Below, one piece after another: positions 1 to 9,539 of a DNA stretch of 62,086 nt. The DNA is taken from positions 1 through 62,086 of the forward strand of contig REDV01000089.1 in the NCBI GenBank assembly GCA_007695365.1, read 5' to 3'. The translations under genes were made by a program, and so were the position numbers. This DNA comes from Cryomorphaceae bacterium. GTDB lineage: Bacteria > Bacteroidota > Bacteroidia > Flavobacteriales_D > SKUL01. The notes under the pieces are model-generated. The model made no database searches, was not told the origin of the DNA, and saw only the letters and a program-made list of their open reading frames with translations. The stretch's first letter is position 1. Every line of letters begins with the position of its first letter.

Positions 1-368
1 GTTCGATTTACCTATCCGTTATTTTTTACCGTGATTTCGTCGCGTAAATAGAATTTGGCGAGTAAAAGTTGCGAAAAAACGTCTCAAGCGTATAACTTCT
101 GACCCCGTTCAATGGCCCAACTGCCGGCAGGAAGGGACTGTTCAATTGGGTCTGCGCGATACAACCGAAACTTTCAGTCGCGAAGCGTTGATTGCGCTCC
201 CTTGATGCGCCTCGTTTGTATGCCGAAGCTTCAGCACCGACGCATCTCGCCCGACACTTTTTGAATCCGGCATATCATGGCTTAAAAGAAAATCCCTAAA
301 TGTTTTTGCTCTGGCCAGGCCTGCTTTTGAGCAGGCTTTAAGGGCCCCGCTTTTCGTAACTTTGCAGC
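1..368. other. Left-edge non-coding stretch
   Basis: No open reading frame of useful length is visible on either strand and there is no tRNA-like fold. A perfect 7-bp hairpin with a 4-nt loop sits at 319-336 (GCCTGCT / AGCAGGC) and is followed by only three T residues, so it could be a weak terminator for a gene beyond the left edge. The last bases hold the uvrB -7 box at 357-364. The rest shows nothing I can name. Confidence 0.5.
357..364 (+). promoter_or_regulatory. -7 box (TAACTTTG) of uvrB
   Basis: This is a perfect match to the Bacteroidota -7 element TAnnTTTG. Only four bases (CAGC) separate it from the GTG start at 369, so transcription should begin at or within a base or two of the start codon. 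No clear -33 TTG was found at 17-23 bp upstream. Confidence 0.6.
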
Positions 369-2381
369 GTGAAATTTAAGATTCATTCAGAATACTCGCC
401 TACCGGAGATCAACCTGCGGCGATTGAGCAATTGGTGCAAGGCATTGAACAAGGGGATTCGGACCAGGTGTTGCTTGGAGTAACCGGTTCCGGAAAGACG
501 TTTACCATTGCCAATGTCATTGAGCGTGTGCAGCGCCCCACTTTGGTGCTTTCGCACAATAAGACCCTCGCAGCTCAACTCTACAGTGAGTTCCGGCAGT
601 TTTTTCCGGAGAACCTCGTGGAGTACTTTGTGTCCTACTACGACTACTACCAGCCTGAGGCTTTTATTCCTGTAACCAATACCTATATCGAAAAAGACCT
701 CAGCATCAACGATGAAATTGAAAAACTGAGACTTTCAACCACGTCGGCGCTGCTTTCCGGCAGGCGGGATGTGATTGTGGTTTCATCGGTTTCCTGTCTC
801 TATGGTATCGGGAACCCGGCCGAATTTCACAAAAGCGTGATTTCGATTAAGGTGGGTCAGAAAATCAGTCGCAACAAGTTTCTGCTTCAGTTGGTTGAGA
901 GTCTGTATTCCCGGAAGGACATTGACCCGGTGCGCGGTAATTTCAGGGTAAAGGGCGACACCATCGATATCTACCTTGCCTACACCGACCATTTTGTGCG
1001 GGTAACTTTTTGGGGTGATGAGATTGAAGGCATTGCCACCTTTGACCCTGAGACGGTTTCGCGCCGCCACACCTTTCAGGAATTCAATATCTATCCCGCC
1101 AACATCTTTGTAACCAGCAAGGAAACTTTGCAAAATGCCATTTGGGAAATTCAGCAGGATGTGGAAAAACAGGCTGAGTATTTCAGGGAGATTGGCAAAA
1201 ATCTTGAAGCCAAGCGATTGAGCGAGCGCGTGTATCACGACATTGAGATGATGAAGGAGCTCGGGTATTGCTCGGGCATTGAGAATTACTCGCGCTACTT
1301 TGATCGCCGTGAGGTGGGACAACGCCCTTTCTGTTTGCTGGACTACTTTCCCAATGACTTTCTTTTCGTTATGGACGAAAGTCACGTAACCTATCCGCAG
1401 ATTTCGGCTATGTACGGTGGGGACCGGTCGCGCAAGGTGAATCTTGTGGACTATGGGTTTCGGCTTCCGGCAGCGTTGGACAACCGACCTTTGAAAAAGG
1501 AAGAGTTTGAATCCATGCTGCACCAGAGCATCTATGTGAGTGCAACGCCCGGAGATTACGAATTACAAAAAGCCGGAGGGGTGGTGGTGGAGCAGGTAAT
1601 ACGGCCAACAGGTTTGCTCGATCCGCCCATTGAGGTTCGCCCAAGCCTGAACCAGATTGATGATTTGCTTAATGAGATATCTCTTCGAACCGAGCGACAA
1701 GAACGTGTGTTGGTTACCACCCTTACCAAGCGCATGGCCGAGGAGCTTACCCGCTACCTGGATCGAAATGGCGTAAGGGTGCGTTACATTCACTCCGAAG
1801 TAGATACCCTTGAGCGCGTGGAGATTTTGCGCGACTTGCGCACGGGGATGTTCGATGTACTGGTCGGCGTGAACCTGCTTCGGGAGGGGTTGGATTTACC
1901 CGAAGTCTCGCTGGTGGCCATCCTCGATGCCGATAAAGAGGGTTTTTTGCGCTCCGACCGCTCGCTTACTCAAACTGCAGGAAGAGCGGCGAGAAACGTG
2001 GACGGCCTCGTGATCATGTACGCTGATAAAATTACAGGTAGCATGCAGCGCACCATGGACGAAACCAACCGCAGGCGCGAATTGCAGATCAGCCATAATA
2101 CCGAGCATGGTATCACGCCACAGCAAATTGTAAAATCTACCGAAGGTATGATGACACACGGCAAGAAGGCGGCTGCTGCGGCGGGTTACAGTGGTAACGA
2201 AGAGCCTGTTTCGGTTGCTGCCGATCCCGTGGTGCAGTACATGAGTAAAGAGCAGCTTGAAAAAACCATGACCCAAACGCGCAAGGCCATGGAGAAGGCG
2301 GCGAAAGCGCTTGATTTTATGGAAGCTGCACGACTTCGTGACGAGCTTTTTGCACTGGAGGAAATCGCGAAGTCGAAATAG
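369..2381 (+). CDS. uvrB: UvrABC system protein B (excision nuclease helicase subunit)
   Basis: UvrB is the DNA-damage verification subunit of nucleotide excision repair. It is loaded on DNA by UvrA and recruits UvrC for incision. The 670-aa length is normal for the family. Visible are the Walker A motif GVTGSGKT near residue 40, the beta-hairpin region YYDYYQPEAFIP near residue 92 that inserts between DNA strands, the DESH helicase motif near residue 337, helicase motifs in the second RecA-like lobe (DLPEVSLVAILDADKEGFLR), and a C-terminal UVR helix pair (about residues 627-665) that contacts UvrC. The start is a GTG at 369, four bases after a perfect -7 box. It stands alone, with a different gene class following under its own promoter. 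Confidence 0.97.
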   Translation: MKFKIHSEYSPTGDQPAAIEQLVQGIEQGDSDQVLLGVTGSGKTFTIANVIERVQRPTLVLSHNKTLAAQLYSEFRQFFPENLVEYFVSYYDYYQPEAFIPVTNTYIEKDLSINDEIEKLRLSTTSALLSGRRDVIVVSSVSCLYGIGNPAEFHKSVISIKVGQKISRNKFLLQLVESLYSRKDIDPVRGNFRVKGDTIDIYLAYTDHFVRVTFWGDEIEGIATFDPETVSRRHTFQEFNIYPANIFVTSKETLQNAIWEIQQDVEKQAEYFREIGKNLEAKRLSERVYHDIEMMKELGYCSGIENYSRYFDRREVGQRPFCLLDYFPNDFLFVMDESHVTYPQISAMYGGDRSRKVNLVDYGFRLPAALDNRPLKKEEFESMLHQSIYVSATPGDYELQKAGGVVVEQVIRPTGLLDPPIEVRPSLNQIDDLLNEISLRTERQERVLVTTLTKRMAEELTRYLDRNGVRVRYIHSEVDTLERVEILRDLRTGMFDVLVGVNLLREGLDLPEVSLVAILDADKEGFLRSDRSLTQTAGRAARNVDGLVIMYADKITGSMQRTMDETNRRRELQISHNTEHGITPQQIVKSTEGMMTHGKKAAAAAGYSGNEEPVSVAADPVVQYMSKEQLEKTMTQTRKAMEKAAKALDFMEAARLRDELFALEEIAKSK

Positions 2382-2430
2382 GACTTCAAGGTTGTGCCTA
2401 CATTCTCTATTTTGCGGCCTGAATCTTGCC

Positions 2431-2438
2431 TAAATTTG
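2431..2438 (+). promoter_or_regulatory. -7 box (TAAATTTG) of the lipoprotein gene at 2449
   Basis: Perfect TAnnTTTG match ending 10 bases before the ATG at 2449. A TTTG at 2411-2414 lies 16 bp upstream, slightly short of the usual 17-23 bp spacing for a -33 element. Confidence 0.5.
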
Positions 2439-2448
2439 AAAAAACACC

Positions 2449-2919
2449 ATGAAAACGAAATTCGTACTGATAGTTTCTTTGGCTCTCGCCCTTTCGGCAG
2501 CAATGGGTTGCGGAAAAAAGAAAGCCATGGCCAACCCCAACGAGGAAACTGCAGAGGTTACTATGCCTGCTCCTGAAATTGAAAAGCTTGTAATTGATGA
2601 GAATTTCTTGCCGCCACGCGACAATGGGCGTTTTGAGGTGGAATCCATGAAGATGGAAGATCATTTGCTGAAGCTAAGAGTAGCATACAGCGGCGGCTGT
2701 GAGGAGCACTTTTTCAACCTGTTTTCCAATGGTATGTACGCCAAAAGTTATCCGCCTCAACTCACGCTTTTCCTTGAGCACATCGACAACAACGACCGGT
2801 GCCGCGCGTGGATCGTGAAAGAGCTGGTTTTCGACATCTCAGATGCTGAGTATCCGGGAACCAATGAGGTGGTGATTCGCCTGAATAACACCGATAAAAC
2901 TGCAAGATTCAAATACTAG
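2449..2919 (+). CDS. Small lipoprotein of unknown function
   Basis: The 156-aa product starts with a lipoprotein signal peptide (hydrophobic stretch, then LSAAMGC with the lipidated Cys at residue 21), so it should be anchored in the cell envelope by its N-terminus. The mature part is acidic, with a Cys pair in YSGGCEEHFF and NNDRCRAW that could form a disulfide, and it ends in a beta-rich segment. I recognise no named family. It lies 14 bp before the secreted protease gene at 2934 on the same strand, so the two may be co-transcribed from the -7 box at 2431. Function is unassigned; the lipoprotein call is firm. Confidence 0.75.
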   Translation: MKTKFVLIVSLALALSAAMGCGKKKAMANPNEETAEVTMPAPEIEKLVIDENFLPPRDNGRFEVESMKMEDHLLKLRVAYSGGCEEHFFNLFSNGMYAKSYPPQLTLFLEHIDNNDRCRAWIVKELVFDISDAEYPGTNEVVIRLNNTDKTARFKY

Positions 2920-2933
2920 AAATCACATCATTT

Positions 2934-5198
2934 ATGAAGAAATTTACACTACTGTTTGCACTGGGTCTTTTATTTTCGCTTTCCGCTTGGGCGCAGGTCA
3001 GCTATGGTGGTGAGCCCATTGCATGGGAGACCCCGGAATTATTGGAGCCAGCCCCTTTTATCGAAATGGAGCGCATTGACCTCGAAACATACCTTGCCGA
3101 GGATGCCATCAACGATCAGTACAAAGACATTCCCTATCGCTTTGGGGTGAACCTCGATGTGCAAATCCCCATGGAAGCAGGTCATACGCAGTACCTGCCC
3201 GACGGAACCAAAGTATGGCGCTTGGGAATCAGCAGTCCCGGTGCTACCAGTATCAACATGGTTTTGGGTCAGTTTCAGGTGCCTGAACGGGCCGCACTTT
3301 TTGTGTACGACGAGGAGATGACCCACTTCATCGGCTCGTTTGATCACCGCAGTCATCAACCCCACGGTGGTTTGGCGCTTTCTCTCATTCAGTCGGATCG
3401 CGTCATTCTGGAGTACATCGAATCACCCAAAGTAGCTGGACAAGGCCGTATCTCCATTGAGCAGGTTACGCATGGCTATCGCGGCATTTTGCACAAATTT
3501 GAGGAAAATGCCCGCGGCCCTTTCGGTAACAGTGGCTCGTGCAACATTAATGTGGTTTGCCCTCCGGGACAGGGCTGGGAAGACCAGATTCGCTCTGTGG
3601 CACTCATTGTTTCCAATGGAAATGCGGTTTGTACAGGAAGCCTCGTCAATAATACCGCCAACGACGGTACGCCTTATTTCCTCACAGCCAATCACTGTCT
3701 AGGAGGAAATGTAAACAACTGGGTATTTTATTTTAACCATCAATCACCTACCTGTCAGGGAAACAACGGCCCCACCAATCAAAGCGTGTCGGGTGCGCAA
3801 TTGCGGGCCAACAGCGCGGGGTCAGATATGGCTTTGCTTGAGTTGAACCAAGCTCCACCAGAAAGCTTTGACGTGTACTTTAACGGGTGGGACAGGACAG
3901 GAACCATCCCCAACGGACAAACCTGTATTCATCATCCGGCCGGAGATGTAAAGAAGATTTCTCACGATCACGACCCTGCTACCCAAACCGTGAATGCAGG
4001 TTCACAAAACTGGTACATTGGCGAGTGGGAAGAAGGAACTACTGAACCTGGCTCAAGTGGCTCTCCGCTTTTTGACCAAAACGGACGTGTGATTGGCCAG
4101 TTATACGGAGGTATAGCCTCTTGTACCGTGATTAGCTATGATTACTACGGGCGTTTTGATGTTTCGTGGGACGGGAGCAGCGCTTCCAACCGATTGCGCG
4201 ACTGGCTCGACCCGCTGGGAACCAACCCGCCGGTGCTCGATGGCCTTGGAGGAGCACCGCTGGTGGCTCATGATGCTGCTGTATTGAGCATTTCCGGAAT
4301 AGAAGATGTGTACTGTGCGGAATCAAATGTCAACGCTCAGGTAACCATTCGCAACAATGGTGCAGAGAACCTTACTTCGGTTCAGATTACAGCCACCCTT
4401 AATGGTAATGAAGTCTTGAGCCAAAACTGGTCGGGTAACCTTTCAACAGGGCAAACGGCTGTAATCAATGTTCCGCAAATGACCGCGCAGGATGGTGACA
4501 ACCAGTTTCAGGTAGTGCTGGCTAATCCCAACGGACAGCCCGATGGAAATCCTGCCAACAATACTGGCAACCGTAATTTTACCGCCTTTGTAAATGCCGT
4601 GGAATATCAGTTGGACATTGTTCTGGATGATTACGGCTCCGAAACCACCTGGGAGATTGCAGATGAAAATGGCAACGTGCTTTATTCCGGTGGGCCTTAT
4701 GCAGGTGGTGGCGGCTGGGGAAGCGACGGCACCGACGGCCAGCTTGAGCAGTATGAACTATGCCTTGGAAACGGCTGCTACACCTTTACCATTTTTGATT
4801 CCTTTGGTGATGGTATTTGCTGTGATTATGGAAATGGAAGCTATGAGCTCATAGACAATGAGGGTAATTCATTTGCCACCGGAGGCGATTTTGGTTCAGA
4901 GGAATCGGTGAACTTTTGTATCGAAAGTGTGTCTGTACCTGAGTTAAACATCTCTGATGTAAATCTCTTTCCAAACCCTTCCAGCACCTCATTTGTGATT
5001 GAACTCACAGGAAAGGAGAACGCAGTGTTTAACTGGGTGATGCTCGACGTAGCAGGACGTCGGGTGGCTGACGGAACCATGCAGGGTGGCATGAGCCGAC
5101 AGGAGGTTCAGGTGGCCCACCTGCCCGCCGGTCTGTACTTTGTTCAGCTTCACGGTGAAGCGGGTGTGATATCGAAAAGAATCATCGTAGCCCGTTAG
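2934..5198 (+). CDS. Secreted trypsin-fold (lysyl endopeptidase-like) protease with T9SS sorting domain
   Basis: This 754-aa protein has a cleavable signal peptide (…SLSAWAQ), a propeptide-like region, and a serine protease domain resembling Achromobacter lysyl endopeptidase. The catalytic triad is readable as His254 (TANHC), Asp298 (SDMALLEL) and Ser375 (GSSGSP), with the GQLYGG strand after it as in that enzyme. A CARDB-like Ig domain follows (about 445-545), then a Gly/Asp-rich jelly-roll-like region, and a type IX secretion C-terminal sorting domain (NLFPNPSSTSF … GLYFVQLHGEAGVISKRIIV, about residues 675-754). It is therefore expected to cross the outer membrane by T9SS and be attached to or released from the surface. 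Lys specificity is only inferred from the family resemblance. Confidence 0.9.
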   Translation: MKKFTLLFALGLLFSLSAWAQVSYGGEPIAWETPELLEPAPFIEMERIDLETYLAEDAINDQYKDIPYRFGVNLDVQIPMEAGHTQYLPDGTKVWRLGISSPGATSINMVLGQFQVPERAALFVYDEEMTHFIGSFDHRSHQPHGGLALSLIQSDRVILEYIESPKVAGQGRISIEQVTHGYRGILHKFEENARGPFGNSGSCNINVVCPPGQGWEDQIRSVALIVSNGNAVCTGSLVNNTANDGTPYFLTANHCLGGNVNNWVFYFNHQSPTCQGNNGPTNQSVSGAQLRANSAGSDMALLELNQAPPESFDVYFNGWDRTGTIPNGQTCIHHPAGDVKKISHDHDPATQTVNAGSQNWYIGEWEEGTTEPGSSGSPLFDQNGRVIGQLYGGIASCTVISYDYYGRFDVSWDGSSASNRLRDWLDPLGTNPPVLDGLGGAPLVAHDAAVLSISGIEDVYCAESNVNAQVTIRNNGAENLTSVQITATLNGNEVLSQNWSGNLSTGQTAVINVPQMTAQDGDNQFQVVLANPNGQPDGNPANNTGNRNFTAFVNAVEYQLDIVLDDYGSETTWEIADENGNVLYSGGPYAGGGGWGSDGTDGQLEQYELCLGNGCYTFTIFDSFGDGICCDYGNGSYELIDNEGNSFATGGDFGSEESVNFCIESVSVPELNISDVNLFPNPSSTSFVIELTGKENAVFNWVMLDVAGRRVADGTMQGGMSRQEVQVAHLPAGLYFVQLHGEAGVISKRIIVAR

Positions 5199-5212
5199 GC
5201 CCTTTGCAAGTT

Positions 5213-5911
5213 TTACTCAAGGTCAACCGAACGCTGTACTGGCAGGTAGGTTGCAGTAATGCGCCCTCCCGAGGTTGTGCGCTCTTGCAAGGATGTGCGC
5301 AAGCGTCGTTCCATTCTGAGTTGAGCAAAACCCGGTGTCCATTGAGCGAGGTCACCCGCCGGAATTACCACTGACAACTCGTGGGTGTTGTTTACGGTGT
5401 AGGTTTTGGATCCTGCTCCATCAATGTTCACCCTGAGTTGCACGCGCTCGTCCTCTATGAGGGGTTCACCTTCCCAGAAAAGCTCGTAGACAGAGATGGT
5501 TTCAATGGGAAAAAGCTCGTTGGGGAAATCTATCCAAGGCATGGTGATTTCATTGTTGTACACCTTGCCGTCTGCGTCAATCCAGGTAAATACACCCACA
5601 GGAATCAGTCCCGGAATTTCGAGCTGATAGTCGGTGACGTTGGTGAGAGGCTGAATAAACTCTTGCAACAGTTGGTCATTAAAACGCACGTGGCTGGTGC
5701 CTGATAGCTTTAGCTGCCGGCCTGCTGCTGTAAGATGCCGGAAGTTGGCTTTCACTTTGGTAATATCCTCTGACTGGTCATAACTCACTTCGTAGTTGGC
5801 CCAGATAAGGTTCTGTGCAATTTCTTCTGATTCTCTCGGTTTTTGACACCCGGAAACAGATGTGAGGACAAGTAAAATCAATGTGGCACGGCTGAATGCA
5901 ATTCGCGTCAT
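5213..5911 (-). CDS. Putative lipoprotein, unknown function
   Basis: Read from the ATG at 5911, this is a 232-aa protein with a lipoprotein signal peptide (RATLILLVLTSVSGC). A longer reading frame reaches 5977, but its extra 22 residues are not signal-like, so the inner Met is preferred. The mature part is beta-rich and lacks recognisable catalytic motifs; it contains several Asp/Glu-rich turns and a segment GVFTWIDADGKVYNN that looks like an Ig-type strand pair. A near-consensus -7 box (TACTTTTC) lies at 5940-5947. It is convergent with the protease gene at 2934-5198, with 14 bp between their stops. Function unknown. Confidence 0.7.
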   Translation of the reverse strand: MTRIAFSRATLILLVLTSVSGCQKPRESEEIAQNLIWANYEVSYDQSEDITKVKANFRHLTAAGRQLKLSGTSHVRFNDQLLQEFIQPLTNVTDYQLEIPGLIPVGVFTWIDADGKVYNNEITMPWIDFPNELFPIETISVYELFWEGEPLIEDERVQLRVNIDGAGSKTYTVNNTHELSVVIPAGDLAQWTPGFAQLRMERRLRTSLQERTTSGGRITATYLPVQRSVDLE

Positions 5912-6004
5912 GTGTGTAATTGTTGGATGGTGGAGTCGGAAAAGTACGAACTCTATGCCAAAATGTGTAAAGAGCAACCATCACAATGCATGATGTACTG
6001 TTCG

Positions 6005-7750
6005 CTACGGTTTCACTTCGCGCCGCATGGCCTTCTTCTCGGCCGGAGTGGGTTCGCGTTGCCAATCTTCGTTATACGGCAACCAATGTGAAGATTGTGA
6101 CGCTTCTTCCAACGATATTTTGCCATCCATATAGTTGGCAATGAGTTTTCCGGCAGGATGCTTTGCGTCCTGAAGAAGCAACAGGGCAGCGTTGGCCGCA
6201 GCCCGCACAGCGATGGGTACACCGCCACCCAGTTCAGCCCAATGCCCTCCCAGAATGAGGTTCTTCACGGGCGTCCGGTAATGCGCAATTCCCGCTTTGT
6301 AATTCTCCTTGCCGGGTCGTGCGCCCATCATGCTGCCATCGCGGTTTTGGGTATAGCGCCAATGGGTGATGGGCGTAGCGATGTCGCAGTATTCAATGTG
6401 GCTTCTCAGGCCTGGGGCCAGCCGCTTTTCAATCCGCTCAAGGAGAATATCTGCGTATTCCTGTTTGTGCAACTTGTAGGCCTCACCGCGAATAAACTCG
6501 CCGTTGTTGGATCGCTCGGTGTGCCAGTAATCGTCTTGTTGAAAGTACGCAGGTACATACACCGTCAAGGTGCCTTTGCCGGCCGGTGCCAAAGAGGGGT
6601 CTCTCAATGAAGGCGCCAAAAGACTGATATCACTGGTATGCGGATTTCCATTTGCATGTTCATCCCGCGAAATACCAGTCTCTGCCAGATACACCATTTC
6701 TTCACCAAAACCGAGTTCTTCTACAGGGCAGTCAAGAGCAATAGATAGCGTAACGGACGAACTGTAAAGCCTGGCCTGGTTCAGTTTGTGCTTCATTTTT
6801 TCGGGCACTACTTCTTTGGGCAACATCTTCTCGTACAGCGCCTGAACATCACATGCAGCCAATACATAGTCGCTTTTCACCTCATACATCTTTCCTCGGT
6901 GCTCAAAACTACAGCCTGTTGCCATATTGTTTTTCAGAGAAATGCGCCGTACCTGCGCTTTAAACTGAACATCGTTGCCAAAAGAATCCATCACATGACA
7001 CAGCCATTCCGGAAGTACCTGGCTCCCACCTTCGGGAGGTAGTTGGTAGTCTGCGTGGTAAGCCCAGCCAATGGGCACCAGGCAGCTCAGAATATCCATT
7101 TCCGAACAAAACAAATCTAGCAAATCAGGATCGCTGAAATACCGCTTGAGTCCCTTGACTACGCCCTCAGGTCCGTTGAAACGAATGTGGGGAATAAAGG
7201 GCAGCGCAAATTTGAGTTTTTTAAGCATAAACAAGCCGTACTCCAGACCACGCATACTCTCGTCTGTGCGCGAGGTATATCCGAGCATCGCAAACGAACT
7301 ACCCAACTTGTATGCGTGATGGAAAAAGCGCTCAATCCCTTTGCGCTCATGTGGAAAGTCGCGGATGAGTTCCGTTTTCATCTCATCCGGATGGTCTGTG
7401 AGCAGATAATTATGCTTGTCGGTAATGTATCGCTTGATGAGGCGTTGTTGTTTGGCCCTGGGGTGATCTTTTCCTATCAGATCAAAAACGCGGGTTACGA
7501 GCCCTTGAGGCCCCATCTGATTCAGCCAGTGAATCGCGCTGTCAAAGCGAAAATCCTTGCGCCTGAAACCGGCCAGATATCCTCCGGGACGAGCATCTGA
7601 CTCTAGCACCAACACCGACAATCCTGCCCGCGAAAGCATAGCAGCCGAGGTCAAACCACTCACACCTGCACCAATCACAATGGCGTCGTATTGTGAACGA
7701 AGTCCGAGCGCTTCGGGGCTTTGAGCGTTTGTGGTATTATTCTGGGTCAT
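6005..7750 (-). CDS. FAD-dependent oxidoreductase of the phytoene desaturase / retinol saturase family
   Basis: The 581-aa product begins with an N-terminal FAD-binding dinucleotide fold (AIVIGAGVSGLTSAAML … VLVLESDARPGGYLAGF) and ends with the matching FAD motif NLILGGHWAELGGGVPIAV. This is the architecture of CrtI/CrtISO/RetSat enzymes (COG1233), which saturate, desaturate or isomerise polyene chains. Which polyene is used cannot be told from the sequence, and no carotenoid genes are nearby. An in-frame Met at 7771 also exists, but a near-consensus -7 box (TACCTTTC, 7758-7765) lies inside that extension and seven bases before the ATG at 7750, which favours the shorter start. The gene is single and followed by an unrelated lipoprotein gene. 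Confidence 0.85.
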   Translation of the reverse strand: MTQNNTTNAQSPEALGLRSQYDAIVIGAGVSGLTSAAMLSRAGLSVLVLESDARPGGYLAGFRRKDFRFDSAIHWLNQMGPQGLVTRVFDLIGKDHPRAKQQRLIKRYITDKHNYLLTDHPDEMKTELIRDFPHERKGIERFFHHAYKLGSSFAMLGYTSRTDESMRGLEYGLFMLKKLKFALPFIPHIRFNGPEGVVKGLKRYFSDPDLLDLFCSEMDILSCLVPIGWAYHADYQLPPEGGSQVLPEWLCHVMDSFGNDVQFKAQVRRISLKNNMATGCSFEHRGKMYEVKSDYVLAACDVQALYEKMLPKEVVPEKMKHKLNQARLYSSSVTLSIALDCPVEELGFGEEMVYLAETGISRDEHANGNPHTSDISLLAPSLRDPSLAPAGKGTLTVYVPAYFQQDDYWHTERSNNGEFIRGEAYKLHKQEYADILLERIEKRLAPGLRSHIEYCDIATPITHWRYTQNRDGSMMGARPGKENYKAGIAHYRTPVKNLILGGHWAELGGGVPIAVRAAANAALLLLQDAKHPAGKLIANYMDGKISLEEASQSSHWLPYNEDWQREPTPAEKKAMRREVKP

Positions 7751-7829
7751 TCCGGCCGAAAGGTAACACATGTAATCATGCTTAGGTTCGGTGAGATGCG
7801 ATATTTCATGCGTCTCTGCAAAGCGCGGC

Positions 7830-7837
7830 TATCTTTG
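7830..7837 (+). promoter_or_regulatory. -7 box (TATCTTTG) of lnt
   Basis: Perfect TAnnTTTG match; eight bases separate it from the ATG at 7846, so the 5' UTR is predicted to be only about 0-5 nt. Confidence 0.55.
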
Positions 7838-7845
7838 CAAATCCC

Positions 7846-9507
7846 ATGCAGCTTCTACCCACACGTCAAGCAACACTCCTCGCTCTTCTGTCGGGCTTGT
7901 TGTGGGTTTTTGCATGGCCGGGCACAGGGGCTATGTGGCCGCTCGGGTTGGTAGCTTTCGTGCCGTTGATGCAAATTGCCCTCTGGGTGCAAAACGGAGA
8001 GTTATCCCTGCGTGAGGGCGTTTCAAAATCTATTATTACATGGGTTATATGGAACGCGGGAACACTTTACTTTTTAGCCGGAATTGAGCAAAGCTGGAGT
8101 ACCAGGCTGATTTCGTATGCTACGCCTGTACTGATCAACACATTTTTGATGTCTGTGTGCACAGCCCTGAGCTGGTTTGTGCTTAAGCATTGGAGCAGAG
8201 CGTTGGGTTGGATTTTGTGGCCTGTTTTATGGCTCGCAATGGAGTGGTTGCAGCACCACGGCAGCCTTGCTTTTCCCTGGCTTGCTTTGGGAAATGCCAT
8301 GGCCGAGCACACACAATGGGTGCAGTGGTACTCCTTGACCGGTGTGGCCGGAGGCACGCTATGGATATGGCTGGTGAATTTTGCCTTTTTCTTTTTCATG
8401 CAGACCGTTATAACCTCGTCCGGAAACAGACGCTGGTTGGTAGCGGGTTTACCGGTAGGGCTGATTTTGCTGCCAATGTTGGTAAGTCAGCTCATTTACC
8501 GAAGTTTCCAGCTGCCCAAGCCGTGGATGAGCGCTGTGATCATTCAGCCCTGCCTGAGTTTGGAGGACGAGAAGTTTAACCGGGATGAGCAACTCTCATT
8601 GCTGCAAAAGATGCTGAATGATGCTGCAATTGCTGGAAAGAGTGACCTCGTGGTTTTGCCCGAAACGGCAATTTTCGACCCCGGCAGAATGCATGGAAAC
8701 GAAAACACATTGCGCTTTTCGGGTATCTGGCATCACGACACCGATAACTCGGAATTGCTCCATGAAGCGCGCAGTTGGCTGAAAGAACACGGCTCGGGGA
8801 CGCTGATTTCAGGAGCTTTTACAAGCCGATTCTTTGCAAAAGGTGAGGAGGCTCCGGTGTATGCAGTGCCCGTTCCCGGTTTAGCAGGGGCAAAAGTGTT
8901 GCATTTCAATTCGGTGGTTGTGCTGGATTCGCTCCAAACCACTTTGCGACACAAAACCATGTTGGTGGCCGGTGTTGAGCAGATACCTCTGGCCGATGTT
9001 TTTCCCTGGATGAACCAACTTGCCCTCGATCTGGGTGGATATGCAGGATCATTGGGAAATGAGCCCCCGCAAACGATTCGCCTGTCCGGTGGAATCGAGG
9101 CAGCAGTAATGATTTGTTACGATTCGGCCTTTGGATGGTTAAGTCAGGAAGTCGTAAAGAACGGAGCCGAAGCCTTGGTAGTAGTAACCAATGACGCATG
9201 GTGGGGCGATACCCCCGGATATAAACAGCTCTTTTCAATGGCCAGGCTCCGCGCTCTTGAAACCCGGCGCCCGCTAGTCAGGGCCGCAAACAACGGCATT
9301 TCGGCGTACATCAATGCCAAAGGTGAGGTAGAACATCAACTTCCATGGAACATGAAAAGCGTGTTGCGTATTGATTTCGCACCCATGCAAATGATAACCA
9401 TGTATGTGCGCTACGGTGATGTGATTTACCGGATATCTGCATGGCTGGTGCCCATCTTACTGGTTTTGGCGGTTGTAAGAGCGAAGTTGGGTAGCCGATA
9501 CATTTAG
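7846..9507 (+). CDS. lnt: Apolipoprotein N-acyltransferase
   Basis: Lnt adds the third acyl chain to the N-terminal Cys of lipoproteins at the inner membrane. The N-terminal part (about 1-215) is a bundle of hydrophobic segments, and the C-terminal part is a nitrilase-type domain. The catalytic triad can be placed at Glu273 (VVLPETAIFDP), Lys370 (RHKTMLVAG) and Cys424 (VMICYDSAFG), with the typical VVVTNDAWWGDTPGYKQ and RAANNGISA blocks following. A final hydrophobic helix near the C-terminus matches the family. At 553 aa it is close to other Bacteroidota Lnt proteins. Many lipoprotein signal peptides are encoded in this window, consistent with need for this enzyme. Confidence 0.95.
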   Translation: MQLLPTRQATLLALLSGLLWVFAWPGTGAMWPLGLVAFVPLMQIALWVQNGELSLREGVSKSIITWVIWNAGTLYFLAGIEQSWSTRLISYATPVLINTFLMSVCTALSWFVLKHWSRALGWILWPVLWLAMEWLQHHGSLAFPWLALGNAMAEHTQWVQWYSLTGVAGGTLWIWLVNFAFFFFMQTVITSSGNRRWLVAGLPVGLILLPMLVSQLIYRSFQLPKPWMSAVIIQPCLSLEDEKFNRDEQLSLLQKMLNDAAIAGKSDLVVLPETAIFDPGRMHGNENTLRFSGIWHHDTDNSELLHEARSWLKEHGSGTLISGAFTSRFFAKGEEAPVYAVPVPGLAGAKVLHFNSVVVLDSLQTTLRHKTMLVAGVEQIPLADVFPWMNQLALDLGGYAGSLGNEPPQTIRLSGGIEAAVMICYDSAFGWLSQEVVKNGAEALVVVTNDAWWGDTPGYKQLFSMARLRALETRRPLVRAANNGISAYINAKGEVEHQLPWNMKSVLRIDFAPMQMITMYVRYGDVIYRISAWLVPILLVLAVVRAKLGSRYI

Positions 9508-9539
9508 TAACTTCGCAGCCGCATATAAAAACGTTTATC

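Noticed and set aside
319-336. Hairpin as rho-independent terminator
   Set aside because: The stem is good, but only TTTAAG follows, so the U-tract is too weak and no gene upstream is visible to need it.
783-1523. Long open frame on the minus strand within uvrB (246 codons)
   Set aside because: It lies fully antisense to a strongly conserved gene, has no start signal or recognisable motif, and reflects the codon pattern of uvrB.
6005-7750. Calling the oxidoreductase phytoene desaturase (crtI)
   Set aside because: The family fold is clear but no carotenoid genes are near, and sequence alone does not separate desaturase, isomerase and saturase members.
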